In this document: positions 18,503 through 27,582 of the stretch, one piece after another
How the letters are laid out: the number at the start of each line of letters is the position of its first letter
Position numbering within the stretch: the first letter of the stretch is position 1
Assembly (NCBI GenBank): GCA_963783945.1
Contig: CAWAPS010000010.1
Span: 9,212-73,211, forward strand
Source of the DNA: CAWAPS01 sp963783945
GTDB lineage: Bacteria > Actinomycetota > Acidimicrobiia > Acidimicrobiales > Palsa-688
Reading direction: 5' to 3'
DNA: 64,000 nt
Position numbers and translations under genes: made by a program
The notes under the pieces: generated by a model
What the model was told of the DNA's origin: nothing
Databases searched by the model: none
What the model saw: the letters and a program-made list of their open reading frames with translations, nothing else

Positions 18503-19255
18503 TCAGCCCGCCAGTCGGCGTGCGAGCCAGCGGGCGTCTTGGACTGCGTAGCCGGAGTCGTCGTTGTTGAAGTAGGCGTAGACGTCGACGCCCTGAGCGA
18601 GCCAAGACGACAAGCGCTCCGCCATCCAGCGGAGGCCTTGTTCGCCGTACCTGCCTTGGTAGGGATGATCGGCGGCGTTCGGACCGTGGAACCGTACATA
18701 GGTCCAGTCGGTGGTCAGCTCCCAGGGATAGCCGGCCAGAAGGTCATGGATGCACAGAGCGACACCGTGGCGGCGCAGCACGTCGTAGGTCTCGTCGTTG
18801 AGCCATGAAGGGTCACGCAACTCGACCGCCCAACGTTTGTTCGAGGGCGCCGTGCTCAGAAACTCGTCGAGGCGGGCGGCGTTTCGTTGCCAGCGCGGCG
18901 GCAGCTGCACGAGCGTCGGCCCGGCGGCCTTACCGAGGCGCTCGACGCGGTCGAGGTGGTTCGGCAGCCATGACCCGGCGTCGCCGAGTTTCATGCGGTG
19001 CGACCCGAACGAGCCCAGCTTGAGCGAGTAGACGAACCCGTCCGGGGCTTGTGCGGCCCAGCCCTCGACGGCGTGCTCCGTGGGTAGCCGGTAGAAGGTG
19101 CTGTTGATCTCGACTGTGTTGAACAGGGTGCTGTAGTACTCGAACCACCGGCGGGCCGGTAGCGACTCGGGGTACACCAGGCCCCGCCAGTGCTTGTACA
19201 TCCAACCTGAGCACCCCACCCGGGCGACCCCCGACGGCGGCTGGTCTCGGGTCAT
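18503..19255 (-). CDS. DUF72 family protein, 250 aa
   Basis: TIM-barrel-like DUF72 protein (YecE family) of normal length. The N-terminus is GCSGWMYKHWRGLVYPESLP, followed by FNTVEINSTFYRLP, the VQLPPRW segment, WAVELRDPSW and VRFHGPN, all typical of the family. The biochemical role is unsettled; related proteins have been linked to nucleic-acid metabolism. The start is taken as ATG 19255; a TTG nine codons upstream is the alternative. The gene stands alone, downstream of and convergent with the broken mutM remnant. Confidence 0.88.
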   Translation of the reverse strand: MTRDQPPSGVARVGCSGWMYKHWRGLVYPESLPARRWFEYYSTLFNTVEINSTFYRLPTEHAVEGWAAQAPDGFVYSLKLGSFGSHRMKLGDAGSWLPNHLDRVERLGKAAGPTLVQLPPRWQRNAARLDEFLSTAPSNKRWAVELRDPSWLNDETYDVLRRHGVALCIHDLLAGYPWELTTDWTYVRFHGPNAADHPYQGRYGEQGLRWMAERLSSWLAQGVDVYAYFNNDDSGYAVQDARWLARRLAG

Positions 19256-19269
19256 TTCGCCAGCGTAGG

Positions 19270-19494
19270 CCGAGCCCGTCAACCTGGGCGAGGCCTACCG
19301 CCGCTACAAGACCATCGCCGCGTCGGGAGCCAGCCGAGAGGTCCTCGCCGTCTGCTCCCTCCCTGTCGGGGCCGCGGGTGTCATCACCGCCGACGTCCCA
19401 AAGCGGGCTTACGCCGCGGCTCTCATCGAAGCGATTGGATGTCACCGCCACTGGGACCGCCCGGCCATCGCAGTCAGCAAGCCACGTGCGTGAA
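19270..19494 (+). pseudogene. Unidentified 3' gene fragment
   Basis: A plus-strand frame opens at a TAG near 19287 and reads EAYRRYKTIAASGASREVL then VITADVPKRAYAAALIEAIG to a TGA near 19494. It has protein-like composition but no start codon, so it is probably the tail of a lost gene. The family is not recognised. Confidence 0.35.
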
Positions 19495-19580
19495 TTGCGA
19501 TCTAGAGCCGGTTTCTCTTCCCCGCCTTCGGTATCAGCAACGACATGCCGCATCAGCGTCGCCAAGCTCTGGAGGTCGGA

Positions 19581-19996
19581 CATGTCTGTCAGTGACCAAG
19601 CTTCCTCTTCGCCCGACTCGACGATCGGCGAGCTGGTAGCCAAGATGTCCGAACAGACCACTCGCCTGGTCCGTGACGAGGTCCGCTTGGCCCAAGCCGA
19701 GATGGCTCAGAAGGGCAAGAGGATGGGCGTAGGGGCCGGGCTGTTCGGCGCCGCCGGGTGTAGCGGCTTTGCTCGGGCTGGGAGCGTTGACCGCGGCGGC
19801 GATCCTCGCCTTGACGTTGGTGGTTGCGAGCTGGGCCGCCGCGCTGATGGTCGCCGGAGCGCTCTGGGCGATCGCCGGGGTAGCTGCCCTGGCGGCCAAG
19901 ACCGGGTTCAGCCAGGCGGCCCCGCAGTTGCCGACCGAAGCGGCACGAAGCGCCAAGGCCGACGTGATAGCGGTAAAGGAGGGTATCCGCTCATGA
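19581..19996 (+). pseudogene. DUF1469 (Phage_holin_3_6) membrane protein with a +1 frameshift
   Basis: The start ATG 19581 follows TGGAGG by six bases. The first frame gives STIGELVAKMSEQTTRLVRD then EVRLAQAEMAQKGKRMG and a first Gly-rich helix. At about 19758 a GGG run seems to have one extra G, and the sequence continues in the next frame as LLGLGALTAAAILALTLVV and so on, ending KADVIAVKEGIRS at 19996. This is the normal layout of actinobacterial Phage_holin_3_6 proteins, which pair with DUF3618 proteins, as here. A single-base error could explain it. Confidence 0.75.
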
Positions 19997-20366
19997 CCGA
20001 CGAAAAGACCGCCGAGCCAACACCGGACGGGGTAAACGAGGATCCAGTCGAGGCGGTAAAAGCAGATATCGAGCGACGAGGGCGGGCCTGCAAGAACCGG
20101 TAGACGAGCTGTCGGACCGGTTGAACCCGAAGATGCAGCTGCGCCACGCGGCCGAGTCATTGACCCAGACCACCAAGCGAACGGCGGCGGAAGCGGGATC
20201 GGCAGCCAAGCACAGCGCGGCGCAGGCCCAGACCATCGCCCACAAGCAGGTTGGGCGGGCGCCGCGTGCGGGCCGCGGCCGGCGAGGCCAAGCCGGTCTG
20301 TTGGCTGCCACCGTGGCGGTCATCGGGTTGGTGTGGTGGCGGACAGGACGGCGCTCGCAGTGTTGA
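19993..20366 (+). pseudogene. DUF3618 protein with frameshift
   Basis: ATG 19993 overlaps the previous stop (ATGA). The first frame reads DPVEAVKADIER, and the signature then continues in the next frame as TRAGLQEPVDELSDRLNPKM, matching the DUF3618 pattern (DIERTRxxLxxTVDxLxxRLNP). A membrane helix LLAATVAVIGLVWW ends the protein. The frameshift is near 20075. The 3' end runs straight into a truncated dehydrogenase. Confidence 0.75.
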
Positions 20367-21235
20367 AGCACACCCAGGTTCGCGACCAGGGGACCGGAGC
20401 GGCGCTGTTCGGGTTTTCCAAGCTCTACGGGGAGATCCCGGGCGGCCAGGCCGAGTACCTGCGGGTGCCGATGGCGCAGACCACGCACATCAAGGTGCCC
20501 GAAGGCCCAGCCGACGACCGGTTCGTGTTCCTTTCCGACGTGTTGCCTACTGCCTGGCAGTCGGTGCAGTACGCGGCGGTCCCTGACGGCGGCACGGTAG
20601 GCGGTGTTGGGGCTCGGCCCGATCGGCGACATGGCCTCACGGATCGCGCAGCACCTGGGTTACCGGACGATCGCTGTCGACCTGGTACCCGAGCGCCTCC
20701 AGCGTGCCATGGATCGCGGTGTTGAAACCGTTGACTTAGCCGCTCACGACGCTGATCTCGGCGATGTCGTCCGGCACATGACCGACGGCCGAGGCCCGGA
20801 CGGTGTCATCGACGCGGTTGGGATGGACGCCCACGGGTCGCCGGGAGCGAAGTTCTTGCAGACGGCGACTAGTCTGTTGCCCGACGCGATCGCCGCGCCG
20901 CTCAACAAGATCGCCGGTGTTGACCGCATGAACGCCCTGTACTCGGCCATCGACCTGGTCCGTCGCGGTGGGACCATCTCCCTATCGGTGTCTATGCTGG
21001 CGCTGCCGACCCGATACCCATGACCACCCTGTTCGACAAGCAGATCCAGCTACGGATGGGCCAGGCCAACGTCCTGCGATGGGTCGACGACATCATGCCG
21101 CTGCTTTCCGACGACGATCCGCTCGGCGTGGACACCTTCGCCACCCACCACCTGGATTTGGCCGAAGCTCCCCACGGCTACGAGATCTTTCAAAAGAAGC
21201 AAGACGGAGCGGTCAAGGTAGTCCTGCGTCCATGA
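20360..21235 (+). pseudogene. Zinc-dependent alcohol dehydrogenase (glutathione-independent formaldehyde dehydrogenase type), truncated and frameshifted
   Basis: The block LFGFSKLYGEIPGGQAEYLR and FVFLSDVLPTAWQSVQYAAV is in one frame, the cofactor domain GLGPIGDMASRIAQHLGYRT to GRGPDGVIDAVGM in the next, and the C-terminus KQIQLRMGQANVLRW to KKQDGAVKVVLRP in a third. The order and motifs are those of the zinc ADH family. The N-terminal zinc-binding part is missing, its place taken by the end of the DUF3618 gene, and there are at least two frameshifts. Confidence 0.8.
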
Positions 21236-21556
21236 CCGGGCGGCCCTGTGGGCCGTCGGGGATTCACGACAAGCCCATCGGCTCGGGCGGCGAGAGCGAA
21301 ACTTTGTCGTTGCCCGCTGACCTCGAACTCGGGCTGGCCCCAAGAGACGGCGCCGGGACTCGGGCCGCCGGCGCCGGCCTGCGCCTCGGGCTCGGGTAAG
21401 TGGGTCGCTTCCGGGACCCCGAACTCAACCGTGCGACGCCGACCACGTCCTGTCGCCGATCCGTCGGCACCTCGGGCTGCGACGGCGCAAGGACGCCCTC
21501 CGCTGGCGAGCCCACGGCACTGACAGAAATTTGCCGGTAGCTTCGATCGGCACCGC
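21236..21556. other. Intergenic stretch, nothing recognised
   Basis: No coding sequence I can support. Confidence 0.3.
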
Positions 21557-22250
21557 ATGATCAGCGACATTACGGTCCTTGTACCTGCGGCCGACGAGAA
21601 AGAACACATCGCCGGCTGCCTCGACGCTATCGGTACAGCCCTTGACTACCTGAATGGCAAGCTCGGCGGGATCCAAGCTCGCGTCGTAGTCGTCCTAGAC
21701 GACTGTCACGATTGTACGGCAAAGATCGTGACTCGGTACCGTGCAAGCCGTCATTAGCACAGACCGCAACGTCGGCACCGCACGGCGCCTGGGCGCAGAA
21801 TACGCCCTCAAATCGGTGACCACCCCCGACACCGCGTGGCTAGCAAACACGACGCCGACTCACACGTCACACAAGACTGGCTCACCGGGATGGTCCAGCA
21901 AGCCAACCGAGGCGCCGATGCGATCATCGGGACCGTGGTGCCCGGGAACGGCCTCCCGCCACAAACCAAACACGCATGGTTCGGCGCGCACGATCTGAGC
22001 GATGGACACCCCCACGTTCACGGCGCCAACTTCGGGATTCGCGCCAGCACCTACCCGACTCTGGGAGGCCGGCGTCCCCTGATCAGCGGTGAAGACACCG
22101 ACCTTGCGGACCGGTCCGTTGGCGCCGCTGGAGTGCACGTCCTCCGCAGCGCCATGACCTCCGTCGTGACCAGTAGCCGAGGCCAGGGACGAGTGCCACA
22201 CGGCTTCTCCAGCTACCTCCGCAAACTCCAAGAATCGAACTCGTCTACCA
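21557..22250 (+). pseudogene. Family 2 glycosyltransferase, frameshifted
   Basis: It starts MISDITVLVPAADEKEHIAG and VVVVLDDCHDCTAKIV, the nucleotide-sugar binding start of a GT-A fold. It shifts frame to STDRNVGTARRLGAEYALK and again to DADSHVTQDWLTGMVQQANR (with the DxD-like DAD) and HGANFGIRASTYPTLGG, GEDTDLADR. The order is right for GT2 enzymes, but it needs at least two frameshifts, so it is probably dead. The following frame to 22411 is low-complexity and unlikely to be coding. Confidence 0.7.
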
Positions 22251-22599
22251 ACCCAGCCATCGTAAGCCCCCTCGGCGCGACCAGCGAACATCTAAGTCCC
22301 AAACCGAGGGCACCGGCCGGGGAGGGACGAGCGCCGCTCGACTACTGCTCCGACCGGCGAAGCACATCCCACCATACATACGATCACGCCGTGGTCAGGG
22401 ACCTCCGGTAACGCCTGGGTTCCCTGGGAGAGGAGACCCATTCCCAGGCAGAGCCCAGACTCGGTGCGATCGACCGCAACAGAAACGAGAACTCGAAGCT
22501 TCGCTGGATGGGCTTCTTACCTCGTTCACCCACGGCCCCCAAGCTGATCGTCCGCATCCGACATGAGCTCAATCCCCCTCACTCTGACGCTTGACCTGA

Positions 22600-23130
22600 C
22601 TTTGCAATGGGGCGGGCGTCGTCGCGCTATCCGCGCACGGTGTCAGATAGAGCAGGGCAGTTCCCCGCCCTATCGCTCGATGCTGATGCCAGGTCCCCCG
22701 CGGAACCACCAGTGCCTGCTGTGGGCGCGTCAGCGCAGTTACTCTCGCGGGCGGTCGGGCGGCCTGCCGCCGGCCAGGGCCCCACCTTGACGGCTCCCGC
22801 CAGCAGCACGAGGACTTCCTGGTCGGCGTGATGCACCTCCCAGCGTTCCTAATCGGCCGCGTCGACGCGGAGCACGCTGCCGGGTGGGAGCCGCTCGAGG
22901 CGCTGGCGCAGCGGGTCGACGTGCGCCGCCGGGCGCAGAGACGAGCTAATACCGGCAAGCGGCTCCACCTGAGTGAACGCCGGGCTCGAGCGTACGGCGA
23001 GATGCACATCGCTGAGCAACAACGGTTCAGCGGGCTGCTGTCGGTGACGCCGACCCCAGCTTCCAGCCAAGCCGCCAGCGAGTCGACTGGGGCCCCAAGT
23101 CGTCGGCCAGGACGACCCGCGCCGGTGAGC
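22600..23130 (-). pseudogene. Decayed cupin-domain gene
   Basis: On the minus strand, shifting frames give RVVLADDLGPQSTRWRLGW, then LERLPPGSVLRVDAAD, HHADQEVLVLLAGAVKVG and ALVVPRGTWHQHRAIGRG. The order (HxxxxEVLVLLxG, then PRGTWH) is that of a cupin barrel with its two metal-binding motifs. The frames do not join. The original function is unknown. Confidence 0.45.
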
Positions 23131-23436
23131 CCGTAGACGCATCGGTGCCCCACCGGTCGCGCTCGTCGAGGGTGGCAGCGAGGATGTCGATCTCGCCCGC
23201 CGGTCCCGGCGACGCTATCTAGGTGACTGTCGGTGCGGCGAAAACCGCTGGCGGCCGGTCCGACGGGTGATGGCCCTACCGAAGGGTTTCGCGATGGAGC
23301 ACAACCCGGCTATCATACCTGTTTAGCATACCGCCTTGACCCCGCGGACGAAGTTCGGTGACTTTCAGCCCCCGTCGCACCCTCGCTGTGCGTCCCTCTG
23401 GCTAGAGAGGCGCCAGTGGTCGCAAAGGAGCCAACA

Positions 23437-23580
23437 TTGCTGTCTCTTGTACACGTGCCGTTGCCGGCCGTTGTCCTCTTCGCTATCGGATTTAGAGTTG
23501 ATGTGCTGTGGTGGACCGGTCCTCGTCGTGACAGTCGTCTGGCTACTCGGTTTCGATCCCGATTTCCCGCCGCAGAGCTT
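23437..23580 (+). pseudogene. Degenerate second copy of the small hydrophobic protein
   Basis: AAGGAG six bases before a TTG is followed by PLPAVVLFAIGFRVDVLWW, which matches LALVLFGVGFTVHVLWW of the intact gene at 14727. A frameshift then moves LVVTVVWLLGF into another frame. The same spacing and ribosome binding site suggest an ancient duplication. Confidence 0.55.
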
Positions 23581-23750
23581 CGCCGGCTGCGGGGATCGCC
23601 GAGCTCCCGTTGGCGCAGTTCTGAGGGGTGGCCGTTGGCATCGTTCGTCGGAGGTCGCCGGATCCTCCAGCGGTCGAGTTTCGAGCACTTCGGGAGGGCG
23701 GACCGGGTTAGAAGACTTCGATCACCCGGAACGCACGGGCTGAGATCGAG

Positions 23751-24101
23751 TTGTCACAGCTAGAGGCAAGGGCGATATCGGTGATGACTTTAGAGGGCTC
23801 ATTCGACGCCGTTTCGATTGTAAGAACAGGACCAACAAGCGCGGCGTTGATCGGCGAGCTTGACATGGCGGGAACTTCTGCCGTACAGGCCGTACTCGCC
23901 CTTTTTGACGGCGACATATCGCTTGACTGCTCAGCCTTGAGCTTCATCGACATGGCAGGTCTGCGGATTCTCATTGACGCTGATACCACGTGCCAGACGA
24001 GGGGCGCGAGGTTGGTACTCGAGAATCCTTCCCGTTGTGTAGCTCGGCTGCTTGAGTTAACGGACCTCCAGGAACGGTTCAATGTGAGGTCCCATGGGTG
24101 A
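23751..24101 (+). CDS. STAS-domain protein (anti-sigma factor antagonist-like), 116 aa
   Basis: A single STAS domain: beta strand ALIGELDMAGTSAVQAVL, then ISLDCSALSFIDMAGLRILI, and a final helix SRCVARLLELTDLQERF. STAS antagonists bind anti-sigma kinases and are switched by phosphorylation of a serine in the sequence D-S-x-G; here that position reads IDMAGL, with no serine next to the aspartate. The protein may be a non-phosphorylatable or divergent antagonist. The start is uncertain: TTG 23751, GTG 23781 or ATG 23784 are all in frame. No kinase or sigma gene is adjacent. Confidence 0.75.
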   Translation: MSQLEARAISVMTLEGSFDAVSIVRTGPTSAALIGELDMAGTSAVQAVLALFDGDISLDCSALSFIDMAGLRILIDADTTCQTRGARLVLENPSRCVARLLELTDLQERFNVRSHG

Positions 24102-24282
24102 CCATTCCTGACTGGTGCAGTCGAGGGCGCCCGGGCTCACAAGAACCACGATCACGACCGGAGACATACGGCGAGGTAGATACCGTCCATGAGCGCCGCA
24201 CCGCCAGGGACTTTGGCGGACCGGCGCCACGGCTTTGGACGTAGATTGTAGCGTCTAATGGGCTATAAAAACTTTTCACCGT
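24102..24282. other. Intergenic, AT-richer end near 24250
   Basis: Nothing coding. The segment around 24240-24280 is relatively AT-rich (GGCTATAAAAACTTTTC) and could hold a promoter. Confidence 0.3.
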
Positions 24283-24515
24283 CTACTTATGGCGATTCAG
24301 GCGGACTCCCCAGGTGGTGGTGAGTGACCGGCCTGGTTCCAGGCGGGTCAGGCCGTTACCGGTTTGGAAGGCGTTGGGCGGGCAGGTCATCGGCTCGGTC
24401 CCGAGTCCATGCGTCTGCGTGGGGGACTTAGGGTGTCGCCGATGTAGATCTCGATGATCGGGTAGTGCTCGTCGACCCACAGTTCAGTGCAGCTGCCATG
24501 GTCCGTGGTACATCC
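24283..24515 (-). pseudogene. Aldose 1-epimerase C-terminal remnant
   Basis: The frames ELWVDEHYPIIEIYIGDTL and, after a frameshift, GLGTEPMTCPPNAFQTGNG then LTRLEPGRSLTTTWGVRL match the end of bacterial aldose epimerase-like proteins (GDTL, GxEPMTCPPNAF). Only about the last 70 residues remain. Confidence 0.65.
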
Positions 24516-24659
24516 TCGCGAGCCCGCAAATCGAGGAGGGGGCGAGCGCCCTTATCACTGAGCAGTTCGTCATTGATTACATTTGCGCTTGGCAGGAGGC
24601 ACCCGACCCAAGTATTGAGCGATCGGCCCCAACGGTAACTGCTTCAGCGCGCAAAGGGG

Positions 24660-25090
24660 CAATGATGCGCCAGACATCGTTCGGAGCGGCAGCAGCGACA
24701 GCAGTCGAGACGCCGAGCGCGTTGATGTCAGCCGCCTCTTCGTGGCGGCCGGTGATCGTCGGCACGAATGGGGGACTGGAGCTGCGCGCCGACGGGAGAC
24801 GGCTCCAGCTTGCCGGCGTCTGCGTCATGGGTGTCCCCGGCGGGAACGAGTTCACCCGCCAGTTTCGCCACCGGTACCGGCACCTTCTCGGTGGCAGGGT
24901 CAGTACCCCAATCGGGCGTTGATCTGTTCAACTGTGGGGGCCTGGGGCGCGAACGCCATCCGGTTACGCTTCGACTCCACTGACATCACCGAAGAAAAGT
25001 GGGGCTGGTCCACCGATCAATACATAGCCTGCATTCACGACTGGGTGAACGCCGCCAAGGCGGAGGACCTATCCCGGAGACTCGACCATG
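24660..25090 (+). pseudogene. Glycoside hydrolase family 5-like remnant
   Basis: LELRADGRRLQLAGVCVMG is in one frame and WGANAIRLRFDSTDITEEKW with WSTDQYIACIHDWVNAAKAE in another. These resemble the start of a GH5 cellulase barrel (N-terminal LxGVxxxG, then W-G-A-N-x-I-R-L). There is no intact frame and no catalytic glutamate region. Confidence 0.55.
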
Positions 25091-25562
25091 AGGTCGCTCA
25101 TCGCACCCAATGCCGTCGGTTTGTCGGTGTTAAATCCTCTTGCCCGTAATCGATGTTTCCCGTCTAGTGCCGCCTCACGGTCGCAGCTCGACAGACTGGA
25201 ACCTCGTAGCGAGGACTTGGCGACAAGCCGTCTCCTTGGGTTGCTCTGAGCGTCGACCGAGTTATGTCCTCCAGCGCCTCCGAGTTGGCAAACACGAGCC
25301 CGCCACCCAGGAGCACGACGGCCAGGCCACCCTCTATCTCCGATGCCGTGTTTGCGCCCGTGGAGGGCATGCTGGAGGGGCTGGAGACGTCCGGCGGTAC
25401 GCCTGCGGGCGGTGAGGAGGGGGCCGCATCTTGCCTGCTGCCGCCTCGACCGGGCCGGGTGGAGGCAGCTGCGTGTTCACTATGGTGCAGACGGCGGCGG
25501 TCCCGGAGAGGATCTGGACGGTCGATCCGTTGAGGGTCGCTCCGGTGTCACGTCTTCACACT
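25091..25562. other. Degraded intergenic DNA
   Basis: The plus-strand frame through this stretch is a low-complexity N-terminal extension of the acetyltransferase frame and is not believed to be coding. Confidence 0.3.
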
Positions 25563-25599
25563 ATCTCCACACCTTCTCCACATCATCTCCACACCTTCT
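25563..25599 (+). repeat. Two 15-bp direct repeats spaced 22 bp
   Basis: ATCTCCACACCTTCT occurs at 25563-25577 and again at 25585-25599, in the leader of the acetyltransferase gene. They resemble tandem protein-binding sites. Two copies are too few to call an array. Confidence 0.6.
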
Positions 25600-25618
25600 G
25601 CATCCGCCCTGCATAGGT

Positions 25619-26221
25619 GTGACGCTTGTGAGCGACGGGCGGCTTCGACGCACCGTACGGGCGGTGTGTAGCCGGTGCCTAACTTTCGCGCTGAACGACG
25701 AGGCCGCCAAGGGTGCAGTGCGGGCCGTGGTAACTGCCGGTGCTGTCTATGACCCCCCACAAGATTTGCTTGCTATCGCCGATCCGTCCTACGCCCGAGC
25801 CAGGCTGCTGCGCTATAGCCCGCACGATCCGCAGGCCTCGATTGGCCGGTACTGCTCACTGAATGATGCAAGTTATCTAGTCACTGGCGGCAACCATCAT
25901 CGCGAGTATGTATCCACGTGCCTGTTCTACTGGACGATGGGCGCCGGCCCGAAGACATATTCTGATAGCAACGGTCCCATCGTGATCGGAAACGACGTGT
26001 GGTCAGGGTTCGGCTCGATGGTCATGTCCGGTGTGCGCGTCGGAGACGGCGCGATCATCGCCGCCGGCGCGGTCGTGACCAAGCATGTCGAACCCTATTC
26101 GATCGTCGGTGGCGTTCCGGCCAGGCACATTGATTATCGTTTCGACGAACCAACACGATCTGCACTGCTACGTATTCAATGGTGGAACTGGCCGGAATCG
26201 GAAAATTCTAGCGCATATTGA
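25619..26221 (+). CDS. CatB-type antibiotic/xenobiotic acetyltransferase (left-handed beta-helix), 3' end frameshifted
   Basis: Hexapeptide-repeat acyltransferase: ASIGRYCSLNDASYLVTGG, then GPIVIGNDVWSGFGSMVMSG, VRVGDGAIIAAGAVVTKHVE, PYSIVGGVPARHIDYRF and IQWWNWPE. This is the CatB/Vat arrangement, with a likely catalytic histidine in GGNHHREY. It would acetylate a hydroxyl using acetyl-CoA. After WNWPES the frame runs into a stop, while the expected tail KILAHIEQLASPEVEAFV continues in the next frame, so a frameshift near 26200 removes the usual C-terminus. The start is GTG 25619 or GTG 25628. Resistance activity is not implied. Confidence 0.7.
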   Translation: MTLVSDGRLRRTVRAVCSRCLTFALNDEAAKGAVRAVVTAGAVYDPPQDLLAIADPSYARARLLRYSPHDPQASIGRYCSLNDASYLVTGGNHHREYVSTCLFYWTMGAGPKTYSDSNGPIVIGNDVWSGFGSMVMSGVRVGDGAIIAAGAVVTKHVEPYSIVGGVPARHIDYRFDEPTRSALLRIQWWNWPESENSSAY

Positions 26222-26418
26222 ACAATTGGCCTCTCCCGAGGTCGAAGCGTTCGTCTCTGGGCACGACCCGGCTGGGCCACGAACCACATGCGTCGCGTGC
26301 GGCCACGGTGAGGACGCGGATCCGCTCTCCTGTGAAAGGGGCGAATGGCGTTGCGAAACGTCCAGGTTCGCCAAACAGGAGCGCACTTTCTAAATGCCGC
26401 CTACCAGCACGGCGCGGG
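26222..26418. other. Out-of-frame tail of acetyltransferase and spacer
   Basis: The first roughly 80 bases hold the displaced acetyltransferase C-terminus. The remainder is unrecognised. Confidence 0.4.
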
Positions 26419-26769
26419 GTGAAGGTGGAAGCCGGCGGGAGCGAAGTGGCGGCCCCTGTCGGCTTGCGCGCCCTTGGTGCTTGTGCCGACGGTTTGGGAC
26501 TGGCCGATTTGCTGTCCGCTCGTGTCCGGATTGCCGGTGAACGCCTTCCGGTCCATGATCGGGGAAAGGTGTTGGTGCAGGCCTTGTTCATGCTCGCCGG
26601 CGGCGGGAACAGCTGCGCGGACATCGAAGAACTGCGCGCCACGCGGGACCCGTTTGGGTTTGGCAACGGCAAGGTCACTCACGTCGAGGTCGTCACCAAT
26701 GACCGACCCGGCAACTACGACGACAACACTGGCGCTACGAGCGTCGCAGTCGTGCGCACCAAGGCCTGA
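26419..26769 (+). pseudogene. IS1380-family transposase N-terminal fragment
   Basis: From GTG 26419 the protein reads VEAGGSEVAAPVGLRALG, RIAGERLPVHDRGKVL, MLAGGGNSCADIEELRA, the N-terminus of IS1380 transposases. After RDPFGFGNG the sequence departs from the family and ends at 26769, so the catalytic part has been replaced or lost. No terminal inverted repeats were found by eye. Confidence 0.7.
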
Positions 26770-26787
26770 CACCCGCACCACAGCGGC

Positions 26788-26815
26788 CCCCGCCCCTCAA
26801 GGGTCGGGCGTTTCT
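26788..26815 (+). terminator. Probable rho-independent terminator
   Basis: CGCCCCTCAAGGGTCGGGCG forms a GC-rich stem (CGCCC pairing with GGGCG, with an inner CCC/GGG) followed by TTTCT. It lies just past the transposase fragment stop. Confidence 0.45.
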
Positions 26816-27072
26816 CCATTCCTTTGCCTTGGTCAGGGGCATAGTGGCCGGTGGAGATCGCCAACGACTCTTAGATACCGCCCTCGGAGCGACGACGCCC
26901 CGGTATCCCTCCAGGCTCCCGAGGACGGTGCACTGATGGTGGCGAACGCCCGAGCAAGCCCGAAGGAATCGGGCCGTTCGGCGGCACGTCCCGGGGCTTC
27001 CACGACTGCGGTGACTAGTACGGAGCGTGGGCGTCATCCTTCTTCGGTAGTTGAGGATCCAGCCTGATCAGC
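26816..27072. other. Intergenic stretch, nothing recognised
   Basis: No conserved coding signal. Confidence 0.3.
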
Positions 27073-27378
27073 TCACGGTGGTAGCGAAGGCCGACAACTT
27101 CCGCCTGTTGACAAGGTATGGCCACCGGCGAGGACATCCTCATGGCCACCCGCGAGGACTTTTACATGGCCACGGACGCCGAGCTTGTCCCTCAAGCCCA
27201 ACACTGTCTCTAGGGCCACTACAGCGCCCTGGTAGCGAGCACGGTCCAAGCCGGAGATGTCGACAGAGGGATCCTCCAGCAGGTAGCAAATCTGCTCGGC
27301 CATTGCGGTGATTTCTGGCCGAGTGAGTGGCTCGGGCTGTCTGATCACCGACCTCACCGTTGAACACATGATGACCAT
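27073..27378 (-). CDS. Small hypothetical protein, about 101 aa
   Basis: Minus-strand frame with natural composition: PLTRPEITAMAEQICYLLED, SGLDRARYQGAVVALETVLG, then a small internal repeat (VLAGGHEDVLAGGHTL). The likely start is ATG 27378 or ATG 27369; no strong ribosome binding site. No family recognised. The central helical part looks like a real, perhaps element-borne, protein, but the C-terminal repeat may be non-coding. Confidence 0.4.
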   Translation of the reverse strand: MVIMCSTVRSVIRQPEPLTRPEITAMAEQICYLLEDPSVDISGLDRARYQGAVVALETVLGLRDKLGVRGHVKVLAGGHEDVLAGGHTLSTGGSCRPSLPP

Positions 27379-27582
27379 GGCACCGGCTTGTAGGAAGCAG
27401 CCAGGTCGGTTTTCGACCACACGACAGCGCAAGTTCGGACGAGATGCTTCCCTGGCAGCTAGGGAACCTTCCGATGGTGACGCCACATTGATCCACTGAT
27501 GTAGGCAGAACTGTTGACATCGCTTCAGTTCGTGACTACCCTCCAGCGGTTGCGGTGACTTAACCGCAATACCAAAGGGGCA

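Noticed and set aside
25563..25599. Possible CRISPR array
   Set aside because: Only two 15-bp repeats, no further units, no cas genes.
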